Assembly: GCF_011765625.1 (NCBI RefSeq) | Contig: NZ_CP050313.1 | Coordinates: forward strand, 678,501 to 742,500 | Reading direction: 5' to 3' | Length of the DNA: 64,000 nucleotides | Source of the DNA: Shewanella aestuarii | GTDB taxonomy: Bacteria; Pseudomonadota; Gammaproteobacteria; Enterobacterales; Shewanellaceae | In this document: positions 1 through 12,186 of the stretch, in pieces | Position numbering within the stretch: position 1 is the first letter of the stretch | Layout: every line of letters starts with the position of its first letter | Translations under genes and position numbers: made by a program | Notes under the pieces: model-generated | Database searches by the model: none | Told to the model about the DNA's origin: nothing | The model's input: the letters and a program-made list of their open reading frames with translations, nothing else

Positions 1-32
1 GTTTTGTTTTTTTAGATTTCTGGAGGGTATAA

Positions 33-662
33 ATGGCTGTTGCTGCCAACAAACGCTCTATCATGACACTGTTTTCTGGTGCCGATGATTTATATAGCCA
101 TCAAGTGCGTATCGTATTGGCTGAGAAAGGGGTTACCGTTGATGTTTTACAGGTAGACCCAAGTGAAATGCCAGAAGAACTACTTGAAGTGAATCCGTAC
201 AATTCAGTGCCAACCTTAGTTGACCGTGAATTGGTGTTGTATGAGTCTCGTATCATCATGGAATATTTAGATGAACGTTTCCCTCATCCACCTTTGATGC
301 CTGTTTATCCTGTGTCTCGTGGTCAAAGCCGCTTGATGATGCATCGCATTGATACTGATTGGTACGCTTTAGTTGATCGTATCCGTAAGGGCGATAAAGC
401 TGATGCAGCTCGTAAAGAGTTAACTGAAAGTTTAGTTGCACTCGCCCCCGTGTTTGCCGAAATGCCATTCTTCATGAGTGAAGAATTTGGTTTAGTTGAT
501 TGCTACTTAGGGCCATTATTGTGGCGTTTACCTGTATTGGGAATTAATTTAGATCCTCGTACAGGAAAAGAAATCAATGCTTATATGACTCGCATTTTTG
601 AGCGTGACTCATTTAAAGCATCATTGACAGAGGCTGAGCGCGAAATGCGCATGGGCATGTAA
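33..662 (+). CDS. sspA: Stringent starvation protein A
   Basis: SspA is an RNA-polymerase-associated protein with a glutathione-S-transferase fold that acts in stationary-phase and acid-stress transcription. The 209-residue product is close to the usual family length. Its N-terminal thioredoxin-like part contains the VPTLVDRELVLYESRIIMEY segment typical of GST-fold proteins, and an all-helical domain follows. A strong Shine-Dalgarno, GGAGGG at 22-27, fixes the ATG at 33. The stop overlaps the next start by one base (TAATG), so sspA and sspB are translationally coupled, as in other gammaproteobacteria. The promoter lies outside or at the very left edge of the window. Confidence 0.97.
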   Translation: MAVAANKRSIMTLFSGADDLYSHQVRIVLAEKGVTVDVLQVDPSEMPEELLEVNPYNSVPTLVDRELVLYESRIIMEYLDERFPHPPLMPVYPVSRGQSRLMMHRIDTDWYALVDRIRKGDKADAARKELTESLVALAPVFAEMPFFMSEEFGLVDCYLGPLLWRLPVLGINLDPRTGKEINAYMTRIFERDSFKASLTEAEREMRMGM

Positions 663-1120
663 TGAAAACTATTACTCCCAATCGTCCTTATTTATTGCGT
701 GCTTACTATGAGTGGTTAATGGATAACCACTTTACGCCGCACGTGGTCGTCGATGCATTTGTTAAAGGTACTCAGGTTCCGCAGCAATTTGTAAAAGATG
801 GACAAATTGTATTGAACATTGCCACTGGCGCTGTTGTTAATTTACAGATGAATAATGATGCGGTTGAGTTTAGCGCTCGTTTTGGTGGTGTTCCACAACA
901 AGTTTATTTGCCTATGGCGTCTATTATCGCGATTTATGCGCGTGAAAATGGTGCTGGAACGGTATTTGATATGGAAGATGCATATGCGATTGATGATGAA
1001 GATACCGATGTATTTTCACCTAGCCTAGCTTCTGTTGATTCACAGTCAAATGAGACCAAACAACCTGAACCAAATGTTCTTAAGTCAAAACGCAGAAGCC
1101 ATTTGACCGTGATTAAGTAA
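662..1120 (+). CDS. sspB: ClpXP protease specificity-enhancing factor SspB
   Basis: SspB is the adaptor that delivers ssrA-tagged and other substrates to ClpXP. The N-terminal half (RPYLLRAYYEWLMDNHFTPH at residues ~8-27) is the conserved substrate-binding domain. It is followed by an acidic, poorly conserved linker (about residues 100-135) and a short basic and hydrophobic tail (RRSHLTVIK) that matches the ClpX-docking module of the family. The gene is coupled to sspA by a one-base overlap and followed by a terminator, so the pair ends its transcript here. Confidence 0.97.
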   Translation: MKTITPNRPYLLRAYYEWLMDNHFTPHVVVDAFVKGTQVPQQFVKDGQIVLNIATGAVVNLQMNNDAVEFSARFGGVPQQVYLPMASIIAIYARENGAGTVFDMEDAYAIDDEDTDVFSPSLASVDSQSNETKQPEPNVLKSKRRSHLTVIK

Positions 1121-1140
1121 ACTGGTTTAGTTTTACAAAG

Positions 1141-1165
1141 AACCAGCCATCAGGCTGGTTTTTTT
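1141..1165 (+). terminator. Rho-independent terminator of sspAB
   Basis: The stem AACCAGCC / GGCTGGTT (1141-1148 and 1153-1160) has an ATCA loop and is followed by a run of Ts. It lies 20 bases after the sspB stop. Confidence 0.9.
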
Positions 1166-1205
1166 AATGATATATCTATGGTGCGCAATACAGGCAGACT
1201 ACAGC

Positions 1206-1775
1206 ATGCTGTTAATGATCGATAATTACGATTCCTTTACCTTTAATCTAGTGCAGTATTTTCAAACGCTAGGGCAAGAGATTGTGGTTAAGCGTAATGA
1301 TGATATTACTGTTGCTGATATTGAATTGTTAGCTCCTAGCCATCTTATTATTTCACCTGGTCCTTGCTCACCCAATGAAGCAGGTATTTCATTGGAAGCT
1401 ATTAAGCACTTTGCAGGAAAAATCCCAATATTAGGCGTGTGTTTAGGGCATCAAGCCATTGCGCAGGTTTTTGGTGCAAAGGTCATCAGGGCCAAACGAG
1501 TTATGCATGGCAAAATCAGTAAGATTGAGCATAATGGCAAAGGTTTATTTGAGAACTTAAATAACCCGCTAACGGTTGCGCGTTACCATTCTCTGTTGAT
1601 TGATCAGGTCCCTAAGTATTTTCAATTAGATGCATGGTTTGACGATCCTGTTCATGGCCGCGAAATTATGGCGATGAGTCATGAATCCTTACCTATTTAT
1701 AGCGTTCAATTTCATCCTGAAGCGATATTAACCGAGCAAGGGCATGATTTATTAGCAAATTTTTTAAAGAAATAA
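1206..1775 (+). CDS. pabA: Aminodeoxychorismate/anthranilate synthase component II (glutamine amidotransferase)
   Basis: Class I glutamine amidotransferase subunit that supplies ammonia to chorismate-using synthases for p-aminobenzoate (folate) and possibly anthranilate. It shows the family start MLLMIDNYDSFTFNLVQY, the nucleophile motif GVCLGHQ (Cys79 counted from this start) and the His-Glu pair in VQFHPEAI near the end. The reading frame is open from 1167, but the homologous N-terminus (MxLLIDNYDSF) puts the start at ATG 1206. The gene stands alone after the sspAB terminator, away from trp genes, which favours the PabA role. A dual PabA/TrpG function cannot be excluded from sequence. Confidence 0.88.
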   Translation: MLLMIDNYDSFTFNLVQYFQTLGQEIVVKRNDDITVADIELLAPSHLIISPGPCSPNEAGISLEAIKHFAGKIPILGVCLGHQAIAQVFGAKVIRAKRVMHGKISKIEHNGKGLFENLNNPLTVARYHSLLIDQVPKYFQLDAWFDDPVHGREIMAMSHESLPIYSVQFHPEAILTEQGHDLLANFLKK

Positions 1776-1922
1776 ACTGCTTCATGCGTAAAATTGATGT
1801 TTTATTTGTCATCATGATAGTCATCTTGTTACAACTTTCAGCATAATTGTGCAGGAATAATTGTATGTAATTGTGATATAAAGTCTCCCTAGAATAATAA
1901 TATCGTTTATACAGGGATAAAC

Positions 1923-4430
1923 ATGACTGTTTTTGTGAACAAAAATCCACTTCTACGTCGCTTTGCTTTAAGCGCCCTCACTATCGCCTTCATGAGTGGC
2001 TGTTCCGCAACTACCGAAACGCCAAAGCAAATAGAAAGTGTCACTAATGTAAATTCGGTGCAAGTACCATTAGCACAGCCGCCTAGAGTGGCACAACCAT
2101 TAACACTGAACCAAATTATGGCAAACCCCGACTGGATGGGGGTTTTTGCTCAAAATGGTTATTGGGCTGACGATGGTCAATCAATTTATTTTAGCCGTCA
2201 GGCTCATCAAGCACCGGTGCGTGATTATTATCAGCAAGATATTAAGCAAACCACAGCTCAGAAATTATCGCTAGAACAGCTACATCTTGCTGATCAAAAA
2301 CATGCCGTAACCAATTTAGACAAGACTAAAAAAGCTTATATTTACCAAGGCAATTTATTTATAAAGCATTTGCCTGATGGGGATATCAAACAAATTACTA
2401 AGCAAAATGAAGCGATTAGTGGTGTCAGATTTTTAGCTAATGGCGACTTAGCATATTGGCAAGGTAATAACATTTTCCGTTTGCATAACACTACGGGGCT
2501 GATTGAACAAATCGCCAATATTCAAATGGCCAATGAGCCTAAACTCATTCAAGATCCCCAATCCTACATTGCTAAACAGCAACACAGGCTGATTAATTAT
2601 GTGGCGATGCAGCACAATAATGCCAAAGCGAAACAAGATTATCAGCAACAATTAATTAAAGTGGATCCAAGTATAGCCGCTAAAACTTGGTATCTTGGTG
2701 ATAATGAAGTTGTTTCTGAACTCAGTCTATCTGCTGATGGTCGTTATGTCTTAATTGCACTAACCGATAAAAATTATTCATGGCGTGCAGAGCATGACAT
2801 TATGCCTAATTACCTTGGAAAAGACGGTTATGTTGATGCTGTACCATCACGCGCCCGCGTTGCTGAGGATAAATTTCCAGGTCAGCGTTTAGTGCTGTTA
2901 GATCTTACAAAGCAAATTAAAAAAGATATCACTATTGAAGGCTTAACCGGTTTCGATGAAGATGTATTAGCAGATGTTAAAGCAGAAAATGCCAATGCAA
3001 AAGGTGAAACTTACCAGTCGGAAAAATCGCCACGATTAATTCAGCTTATGCAAGATTGGGGTTGGGATCAAAGTGCGATCAAGTGGCATCCAACCGAAAA
3101 CAAGCTGTTAGTGATGATTGAAGCGGTCGATAATAAAGATCGCTGGATTGCATCAGTAGATTTAGATAAAGGGTCGTTAACCACTGAGCATCGTTTACAT
3201 GATAAAGCTTGGGTTAACTATAATTTTAATGAATTTGGTTGGATACCCAATTCAAATGATTTTTACTTTTTATCTGAAGAGTCGGGTTACTCTCACCTTT
3301 ATGTAAAAACCTTAGCAGGTAAAACTCGCGCGTTAACCCAAGGTAAGTTTGTCGTTGACGAAGTCACTTTATCACCTGATGGTAAGCATCTTATTTATCG
3401 TGCCAACCCTGATCATCCTGGTAGTTATAATGTTTACCGAGTGGCAATTGATGATGGTAGCATTGAGCAGCTAACCAATTGGTTTGGAACATTAACTTAT
3501 GAGTTAAGTCCAGATGGAAATGCATTATTGCTTGATGCGTCATCAGTCATTAGCCCAAGTGAATTATATGTTCAACCAATTGGTGGCGAAATTAAGCAAC
3601 TCACCAACTACACTAGCAATGCATTCAAAGAATATGCTTGGCAAGCTCCAAAAGTGGTTGCTGTGCCTTCGAGCCATGGTGCGAATAATATTTATGCTAG
3701 AGTCTATCTACCAGACGGCTTTGACCCAGAAAATGCAGATAAATATCCAGCGGTGATTTTTAATCATGGTGCCGGTTATTTACAAAATGCGCACTATGGT
3801 TTTTCCGTTTACTTCCGTGAATTTATGTTCCACAACATGCTTGCTCAGCAAGGTTATGTGGTGATGGATATGGATTACCGAGGCTCTAAGGGGTACGGTC
3901 GCGATTGGCGAACTGCGATTTATCGCAACATGGGCCATCCTGAAGTTGAAGATTTAAAAGACGGCGTAGCCTGGATGGCAAAGCATGCCAATGTTGATAT
4001 TGCCAAAGTGGGCACCTATGGGGGCTCTTACGGCGGCTTCTTAACCTTCATGGCATTATTTAATGAGCCTGAGTTATTCCAAGCAGGCGCAGCACTGCGT
4101 CCTGTCACAGATTGGGCACATTATAATGCGCCTTACACTTCAAACATTCTGAATACGCCTGATGTTGACCCTATTGCTTATGAGCGCAGTTCACCAATAG
4201 AGCATGCTCAGGGTTTGCAAAAACCATTATTGATCATGAGTGGCGTGTTAGATGACAATGTTTTCTTTCAAGACAGCGTACGTTTAGTACAGCGCTTGAT
4301 TGAGCTTGAAAAGCCAATGTTTGAAACCGCCATTTATCCTGTTGAACCACATGGCTTTAAGCAGCCCTCTAGCTGGCTAGATGAATATCGACGAATTTAT
4401 AAGCTATTTGAACAAGAGTTAAAGAAATAA
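1923..4430 (+). CDS. S9 family prolyl oligopeptidase-type peptidase, predicted lipoprotein
   Basis: Large serine peptidase of the dipeptidyl-peptidase IV/acylaminoacyl-peptidase group. The N-terminus (basic start, hydrophobic stretch, then FMSGC) is a lipoprotein signal with Cys at about residue 27, so an envelope location is likely. Residues ~60-600 look like a beta-propeller, with repeated YLSPDGK-like blades. The C-terminal alpha/beta hydrolase has the nucleophile in YGGSYGGF (Ser702), Asp777 or Asp778 in LDDN and His810 in EPHGF, so the triad is complete. The gene is monocistronic, with a hairpin terminator after it. Peptide scavenging is the likely role; the exact substrate cannot be read from sequence. 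Confidence 0.9.
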   Translation: MTVFVNKNPLLRRFALSALTIAFMSGCSATTETPKQIESVTNVNSVQVPLAQPPRVAQPLTLNQIMANPDWMGVFAQNGYWADDGQSIYFSRQAHQAPVRDYYQQDIKQTTAQKLSLEQLHLADQKHAVTNLDKTKKAYIYQGNLFIKHLPDGDIKQITKQNEAISGVRFLANGDLAYWQGNNIFRLHNTTGLIEQIANIQMANEPKLIQDPQSYIAKQQHRLINYVAMQHNNAKAKQDYQQQLIKVDPSIAAKTWYLGDNEVVSELSLSADGRYVLIALTDKNYSWRAEHDIMPNYLGKDGYVDAVPSRARVAEDKFPGQRLVLLDLTKQIKKDITIEGLTGFDEDVLADVKAENANAKGETYQSEKSPRLIQLMQDWGWDQSAIKWHPTENKLLVMIEAVDNKDRWIASVDLDKGSLTTEHRLHDKAWVNYNFNEFGWIPNSNDFYFLSEESGYSHLYVKTLAGKTRALTQGKFVVDEVTLSPDGKHLIYRANPDHPGSYNVYRVAIDDGSIEQLTNWFGTLTYELSPDGNALLLDASSVISPSELYVQPIGGEIKQLTNYTSNAFKEYAWQAPKVVAVPSSHGANNIYARVYLPDGFDPENADKYPAVIFNHGAGYLQNAHYGFSVYFREFMFHNMLAQQGYVVMDMDYRGSKGYGRDWRTAIYRNMGHPEVEDLKDGVAWMAKHANVDIAKVGTYGGSYGGFLTFMALFNEPELFQAGAALRPVTDWAHYNAPYTSNILNTPDVDPIAYERSSPIEHAQGLQKPLLIMSGVLDDNVFFQDSVRLVQRLIELEKPMFETAIYPVEPHGFKQPSSWLDEYRRIYKLFEQELKK

Positions 4431-4444
4431 CGTATTGATAAGTT

Positions 4445-4478
4445 AATTAAGGCTTCCTTTAGGGGGCCTTAATTTTTA
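4445..4478 (+). terminator. Rho-independent terminator after the S9 peptidase gene
   Basis: The stem AATTAAGGC / GCCTTAATT (4445-4453 and 4466-4474) is followed by Ts. It starts 15 bases after the peptidase stop. Confidence 0.8.
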
Positions 4479-4520
4479 TGATATTCCTATATTTAATACT
4501 AACAATAAGAGAACTATTGC

Positions 4521-5663
4521 GTGGCTGTATCGATAGCGGGTGGTGTGCGCCCAGGTAAATTAATTGAGCTAGAGAAGCGCCTATATCAGCATTTAATTGT
4601 TGGTAAGCATAAAGCTGCTGCAATGGATGATGTTGCTAATCAAAAACTTGAAGATGATGCTAATAAACTGGAAATTGAACGGTTAGCGATTCAAGCAAGA
4701 TTAGAGAAACAGGCAAAGGCACAAGCAGTTTTTGAGGCCGTATCTAAGCAGTTAATTGATACCGTTAGCAATGATATCGAACACCAATTAGCTTCACCTG
4801 ATTTACTCCTGAAAAGCACAGGTTTGCAAGAAAATCACATTTTGTTGCTTGATTTACTCCTTGATAAAGATCCTGATATTAGTCGGATCAGGCCGATTAT
4901 TAGTAATATATCTTGGCTAAAACACGATTTAGTCACGCTCATTAATAGCCCCGCTTCAAGACATCGTCGACCTAAATCATCCGATGTGCAAGTGACTGAT
5001 ATAAAACTAGTATTAAACTATATTGGTTTAGAAAACTTGCGTTTGTTAATCCCCTATTTTTGTCTGCGCAATTGGTTACCCAGTGGCCATACTAATTTGG
5101 TTTGGACCTCGCGTAAGCTTTGGCGCTATAGCATGATCACCGCCATTGCAGCTCAAGCATTAGCCGTGTTACATAATCGGCCCCTTGGGGTAAGTTATAC
5201 CTGTGCATTGTTATATCAAATGGGAACGTCATTTATCTTGGGCAGCAGTGCTAAAATTTATGAAAAACACTGGGGTAATTGGCTTAGAGAGTCTAGCCAT
5301 AGTCGTGATAAAGAAGTTTATGATGCGGTAATGGCGACTGAATTTCCTGCTGAGCAAGTGCTTAAGCATGTTATTAGCTCTGGCCATAATTTAAATTGGC
5401 AGTTATTGTCGCATTTAGGTTTTGATGACAGTTCGATTACTCAAGTGCTAAAAGAGTTAGATCATGATTATCACTATAATGAGCTATCTATCGATGCCTC
5501 CATCGTTGCTAAAGCTAGCTGCTTTGCCAAAATTCTACTATTAGAAGAGCACCAATTACTTGAGCCACAAGAGAGAAGAGTAATGCTCGACTACTACGAA
5601 TTCAGTCAGCAAGAAATCATTCGATTAAAAGCACAAAACTATCGCAAACTCGACTTGGCTTAA
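4521..5663 (+). CDS. HDOD domain-containing signalling protein
   Basis: Protein of 380 residues. An N-terminal charged region (about residues 1-80) contains a likely coiled coil (KLEIERLAIQARLEKQAKAQ). A helical HDOD domain follows (about 95-300), recognised by the pattern LLDLLLDKDPDISRIRPIIS, then VLNYIGLENLRLLIPYF and the later TCALLYQMG. HDOD proteins are HD-related but usually lack the metal-binding HD pair; they act in signalling, often with c-di-GMP pathways. The start is GTG at 4521, with AAGAGAA upstream. The gene is flanked by terminators on both sides and appears to be a single transcription unit. Confidence 0.8.
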   Translation: MAVSIAGGVRPGKLIELEKRLYQHLIVGKHKAAAMDDVANQKLEDDANKLEIERLAIQARLEKQAKAQAVFEAVSKQLIDTVSNDIEHQLASPDLLLKSTGLQENHILLLDLLLDKDPDISRIRPIISNISWLKHDLVTLINSPASRHRRPKSSDVQVTDIKLVLNYIGLENLRLLIPYFCLRNWLPSGHTNLVWTSRKLWRYSMITAIAAQALAVLHNRPLGVSYTCALLYQMGTSFILGSSAKIYEKHWGNWLRESSHSRDKEVYDAVMATEFPAEQVLKHVISSGHNLNWQLLSHLGFDDSSITQVLKELDHDYHYNELSIDASIVAKASCFAKILLLEEHQLLEPQERRVMLDYYEFSQQEIIRLKAQNYRKLDLA

Positions 5664-5686
5664 GCCGATATCAAATTAATCAAGTA

Positions 5687-5727
5687 ATGCATAACTAGAT
5701 GTTAATTCTGTGTAGTTATGCATTTTT
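5687..5727 (+). terminator. Rho-independent terminator after the HDOD gene
   Basis: The stem ATGCATAACTA / TAGTTATGCAT (5687-5697 and 5713-5723) is followed immediately by TTTT. Confidence 0.85.
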
Positions 5728-7225
<1,498 letters not shown>

Positions 7226-7335
7226 TTCAAAAAAGATTGCTGCTGTTAGCTGCACTTTTTTGTTTGGGTAAGTGTTGAATATTGGCGTTAATCAATTTGT
7301 TTAGCGCTGATGTTTAATGCAATGAGGAGAGTTAG

Positions 7336-8355
7336 ATGTTAATCATACGTCCGATCCGTGCCAGTGATTATGAGGCTTTGTATAGCATAGCTGTTGAATC
7401 AGGACATGGATTTACTTCTTTACCAGTTAATGAAGAATTACTAAGGTCAAAGATTGCCAGGGCTGAAGCATCTTTTACTAAGCAAGTCGATAAACCTTTT
7501 GATGAAGGGTATTTGATGGTGCTTGAAGATACCACAACCGAAGAAGTCGTGGGGACTTGTGGTATTGAAGCCGCCGTAGGCATGGTTGATGCGTTTTATC
7601 ATTACCGCTTAGGAACGGAAGTTTATCATTCACAGCAAATCGCGGTTCGCAATGAGGTTGAAACCTTAACACTTTGTCACGATTACACAGGAGCTGCCGA
7701 GGTGTGCACTTTATTTTTAAAAAGTGCTTATCGAAAAGGCAATAATGGTCGTATGTTGTCGCGTTCACGCTTTTTGTTATTAGCTCAGCATCCTCAGCGC
7801 TTTGGTGAAACAGTGATTGCTGAAATGCGTGGTGTGAGTGATGAACATGGCGAATCACCCTTTTATGAATGGTTGCAACAACATTTTTTGGGAATTGATT
7901 TTGTCGAGGCGGATTACTTATCAGGTTTAGGCAAAAAAGCCTTTATGGCTGAAATGATGCCTCGCAACCCCGTATACGTTTGTATGCTACCTAAAAAAGC
8001 CCAAAAAGTGATTGGTGAAGTCCACAAAAATACCAAGCCAGCATTGCGCTTATTACAATCTGAAGGTTTTAGATTCCGTAATTACGTCGACATTTTTGAT
8101 GGTGGTCCAACGGTTGAGTGCCGCTTATCAGATATTAAGTCAGTTAAGCGAAGTCGTTTATTGACGGTGCAAATTGGCAAAATTCATCATGCAGATCATC
8201 AATATATTATTTCCAATACCAAGCTGGCCGATTACCGGGCTACATCTGCCAGACTTTCGGTTTCAGCAGATCACGATAATGTTGTGCTATCACCCGAACT
8301 AGCCAGTGGCTTACTGGTTGAAGAAGGTCAGCAAATTCGTGTACTTGAACTATAG
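7336..8355 (+). CDS. astA: Arginine N-succinyltransferase
   Basis: First enzyme of the arginine succinyltransferase (AST) catabolic pathway; it transfers succinyl from succinyl-CoA to arginine. The 339-residue product matches the family length and starts with the typical MLIIRPIRASDYEALYSIA. The conserved ESGHGFTSLP segment and the central CTLFLKSAYRKGNNGRMLSR region of the AstA family are present. An upstream GGAGAG (7325-7330) supports the ATG at 7336. astD follows after 9 bases, so the two are co-transcribed, probably with argD 110 bases upstream. Confidence 0.95.
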   Translation: MLIIRPIRASDYEALYSIAVESGHGFTSLPVNEELLRSKIARAEASFTKQVDKPFDEGYLMVLEDTTTEEVVGTCGIEAAVGMVDAFYHYRLGTEVYHSQQIAVRNEVETLTLCHDYTGAAEVCTLFLKSAYRKGNNGRMLSRSRFLLLAQHPQRFGETVIAEMRGVSDEHGESPFYEWLQQHFLGIDFVEADYLSGLGKKAFMAEMMPRNPVYVCMLPKKAQKVIGEVHKNTKPALRLLQSEGFRFRNYVDIFDGGPTVECRLSDIKSVKRSRLLTVQIGKIHHADHQYIISNTKLADYRATSARLSVSADHDNVVLSPELASGLLVEEGQQIRVLEL

Positions 8356-8361
8356 GAATAA

Positions 8362-9825
<1,464 letters not shown>

Positions 9826-9910
9826 CGCTGTTATCAATAAAAATAGCCTTTAGAATGCACCTTGCTATGGGGCGCTGATGTAATGGTTATTTTATATTAG
9901 AAGAAAAATC

Positions 9911-9941
9911 GATAGCGCTGAATGTATTCAGCGCTATCTTT
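9911..9941 (+). terminator. Perfect 12-bp hairpin after astD, probable terminator
   Basis: GATAGCGCTGAA (9911-9922), loop TGTA, then TTCAGCGCTATC (9927-9938) followed by TTT and AAAAG. It lies 85 bases after astD and only 19 before the next ATG, so it could also act as a leader structure for the downstream gene. The U-tract is short. Confidence 0.6.
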
Positions 9942-9959
9942 AAAAGAAGGATTTTAACC

Positions 9960-10757
9960 ATGCATACTGACGTTAACGCTCTATTTGCTGCCATGTGGCA
10001 AGACTATATCCAAATGACCCCCTCTGCACAGGCAATTCATCAACTACTAGGTAAGGGGGCGCCTATCATTAATGATCATATTGCGCTGCGTACCTTTAAT
10101 ATTGCTAAAGTCAATTTAAGCGTGTTAGCCAAGCATTTTACCTCTATTGGGTATGTTGCATGCGGTGATTATAAGTTTGAACAGAAAAAACTGGTAGCCA
10201 AGCATTTTGAGCATCCTGATCCAACTCAGCCTAAAGTGTTTATTTCAGAGTTATTAGTCGAAGCGTTTAGCCCTGAGTTGCAGCAAACGGTTAAAGGGTT
10301 GATTGAGCAAATGGATGATCAAGCGACGACTGCGGATAACTTTATTTACTCAGGTCGCCATTGGCAGATCGACCAAGCGACTTATAAAGCCTTAATGGCA
10401 GAAAGTGAATATGCTGCATGGGTTGCAGCAATCGGTTATCGAGCCAATCACTTCACAGTGTCAATTAACGATCTACCAGAGTTTGAGCGTATAGAAGATG
10501 TCAATCAGGCCCTTAAAGATGCTGGCTACGTATTAAATGCATCAGGTGGTGAAATTAAGGGCTCACCAGAGGTGCTACTGGAGCAATCATCAACAATGGC
10601 AGATAAAGTTACCGTGCAATTTAGTGATGGCGAAGCTGAAATTCCAAGCTGTTTTTATGAGTTTGCTCGTCGTTACCCTATGGCTGATGGCAAATTATAT
10701 ACAGGCTTTGTGGCCGCTTCTGCGGATAAGATTTTTGAAAGCACTAATGCTATGTAA
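9960..10757 (+). CDS. DUF1338 family protein (2-oxoadipate dioxygenase/decarboxylase-like)
   Basis: Member of the DUF1338 family, which in Pseudomonas was shown to include an Fe(II) enzyme (HglS) that converts 2-oxoadipate to 2-hydroxyglutarate in lysine breakdown. Three conserved spots that would supply metal ligands are visible: His in NDHIALRTF (near residue 40), His in RANHFTVS (near 163) and Glu in CFYEFARR (near 225). The Shine-Dalgarno AGAAGG precedes the ATG at 9960. It follows the arginine-degradation genes, consistent with a role in amino-acid catabolism, but this paralogue's substrate is not proven. A terminator follows. Confidence 0.8.
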   Translation: MHTDVNALFAAMWQDYIQMTPSAQAIHQLLGKGAPIINDHIALRTFNIAKVNLSVLAKHFTSIGYVACGDYKFEQKKLVAKHFEHPDPTQPKVFISELLVEAFSPELQQTVKGLIEQMDDQATTADNFIYSGRHWQIDQATYKALMAESEYAAWVAAIGYRANHFTVSINDLPEFERIEDVNQALKDAGYVLNASGGEIKGSPEVLLEQSSTMADKVTVQFSDGEAEIPSCFYEFARRYPMADGKLYTGFVAASADKIFESTNAM

Positions 10758-10794
10758 CTGGTGCAACAGAGTAAGTACTATTTTATGTTCCAAC

Positions 10795-10820
10795 AAAAAG
10801 CCTCTATTGAGGCTTTTTTT
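10795..10820. terminator. Bidirectional terminator between converging genes
   Basis: AAAAAGCCTC-TATT-GAGGCTTTTTTT has A and T tracts on the two sides, so it can stop transcripts from both the DUF1338 gene (+) and the histidine kinase operon (-). Confidence 0.9.
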
Positions 10821-10836
10821 AATGTCGAATTGATAG

Positions 10837-12186
10837 TTAAAGGGTTGGTTTACTCAGTGGAATGACGATGGTAACGGCTAAGCCTGACATTGATTGACTA
10901 GCAGTAAATTGCAGTTCGAAGCCATATTGTTCACAGATTTCTTTAACAATCGATAAGCCGAGACCATGCCCCATCACTTCTTCGTCTAATCGGGTTCCTC
11001 TAGAGGTTAACATGGTTAACTGTTCGGGCTGCACACCTGGGCCATCATCTTCAATGGTTAGCCAAATTTGCTTCGAGTCAGGCGTTGTTAATGTTACGGT
11101 TATATGAGCATCAGCCCATTTAAAAGCGTTATCTAATAAGTTTCCGAAGAGTTCCATGCCATCTTCACGATGAACAGGAATGCGAGAGAGTGAAGAATGG
11201 TTATGGATATCGTAGGTGATGGTTTTATGGCGGTACACTTTGGTTAGGGTGGTCAATAAACTATCAAAGTCTTTTGGTACTGTCATTTGTGCCGCAGGCA
11301 ACATATCACCAGTGACTCTAGCTGCAGCCAATTTACGTTCAATCATTTTACGAATTAAATCTAGCTGTTGCTGCATGGCAGTGGCAGCTTGAGGGTCGCT
11401 TAAGCCCAAGGCTTCGACCTGTTGCTGCATAACCGCCAGTGGGGTTTTTAAGCCATGACTTAAATTACCTAAATTGTTTCGGCTGCGTTCAATCTGCTTG
11501 GCTGTGTAATCCAATAATTGGTTGTAGGTATCGGCTAATGGCTTTATTTCTGTCGGAATTTGCTGGGTATCAAGTTGATTAATTTCGCCTTGGCGTAATT
11601 TAGCTAATGATTGTTGAATTTGTTTAACGGGTTTAAATGACTGGCGTAAAATGATAAAAATACCACCTATCATGGCTAATAACATACCAATATTGATGGC
11701 AAGTTTGGTTCCAAATACTTCACTAAATACGCGCCTGCCGATACTCAAATCTTGGGCTACCGTCAATGTGGCTGTTAGCGAGGTATTTTGTGCCCCAATG
11801 CCGATAGACAATAATTGCATATCGTTATTTTTAGGCCCCTTAGCCTGCCACACGCGTTTTTCTCCATCAGCTAACTGCTGGATCTCTAATTCAACATCCC
11901 ATAATGAACGTGAGCGGATGACTTGGTCGGGTAAATTTAATTGGTAATAACGACCAGAGTAGGCGGGCTTATAAAAACTCGAGAGCTGTTTTTGATCAAT
12001 GCTAATTTGGCCATATTGCAACTGAGTTGCCAAAATAACATGTTCGAGATCTTCTTCTAAGCGATTAATGATTGAATCATGAAAGGCTTCACGCAACATA
12101 GATTCGAATAAAATTAAGCCTATGACAGTGGCAATAATAATTAAACCACTGAGCCATAGACTTAGTTTTGAACGGATTGAAATCAT
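10837..12186 (-). CDS. Membrane sensor histidine kinase, PhoQ-like
   Basis: Protein of 449 residues with an N-terminal membrane segment (about 10-28), a periplasmic domain of about 130 residues, and a second membrane segment near 162-180 followed by a HAMP-like region. The dimerisation/phosphoacceptor box is NLSHGLKTPLAVM (His about 244). The ATPase domain has N box FGNLLDNAFKWA, G1 DDGPGV and G2 GHGLGLSIV. All catalytic parts are present. The start overlaps the response-regulator stop by four bases, so the pair is translationally coupled. Organisation and regulator similarity suggest a PhoQ-type Mg2+/envelope sensor, but the signal is inferred. Confidence 0.88.
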   Translation of the reverse strand: MISIRSKLSLWLSGLIIIATVIGLILFESMLREAFHDSIINRLEEDLEHVILATQLQYGQISIDQKQLSSFYKPAYSGRYYQLNLPDQVIRSRSLWDVELEIQQLADGEKRVWQAKGPKNNDMQLLSIGIGAQNTSLTATLTVAQDLSIGRRVFSEVFGTKLAINIGMLLAMIGGIFIILRQSFKPVKQIQQSLAKLRQGEINQLDTQQIPTEIKPLADTYNQLLDYTAKQIERSRNNLGNLSHGLKTPLAVMQQQVEALGLSDPQAATAMQQQLDLIRKMIERKLAAARVTGDMLPAAQMTVPKDFDSLLTTLTKVYRHKTITYDIHNHSSLSRIPVHREDGMELFGNLLDNAFKWADAHITVTLTTPDSKQIWLTIEDDGPGVQPEQLTMLTSRGTRLDEEVMGHGLGLSIVKEICEQYGFELQFTASQSMSGLAVTIVIPLSKPTL

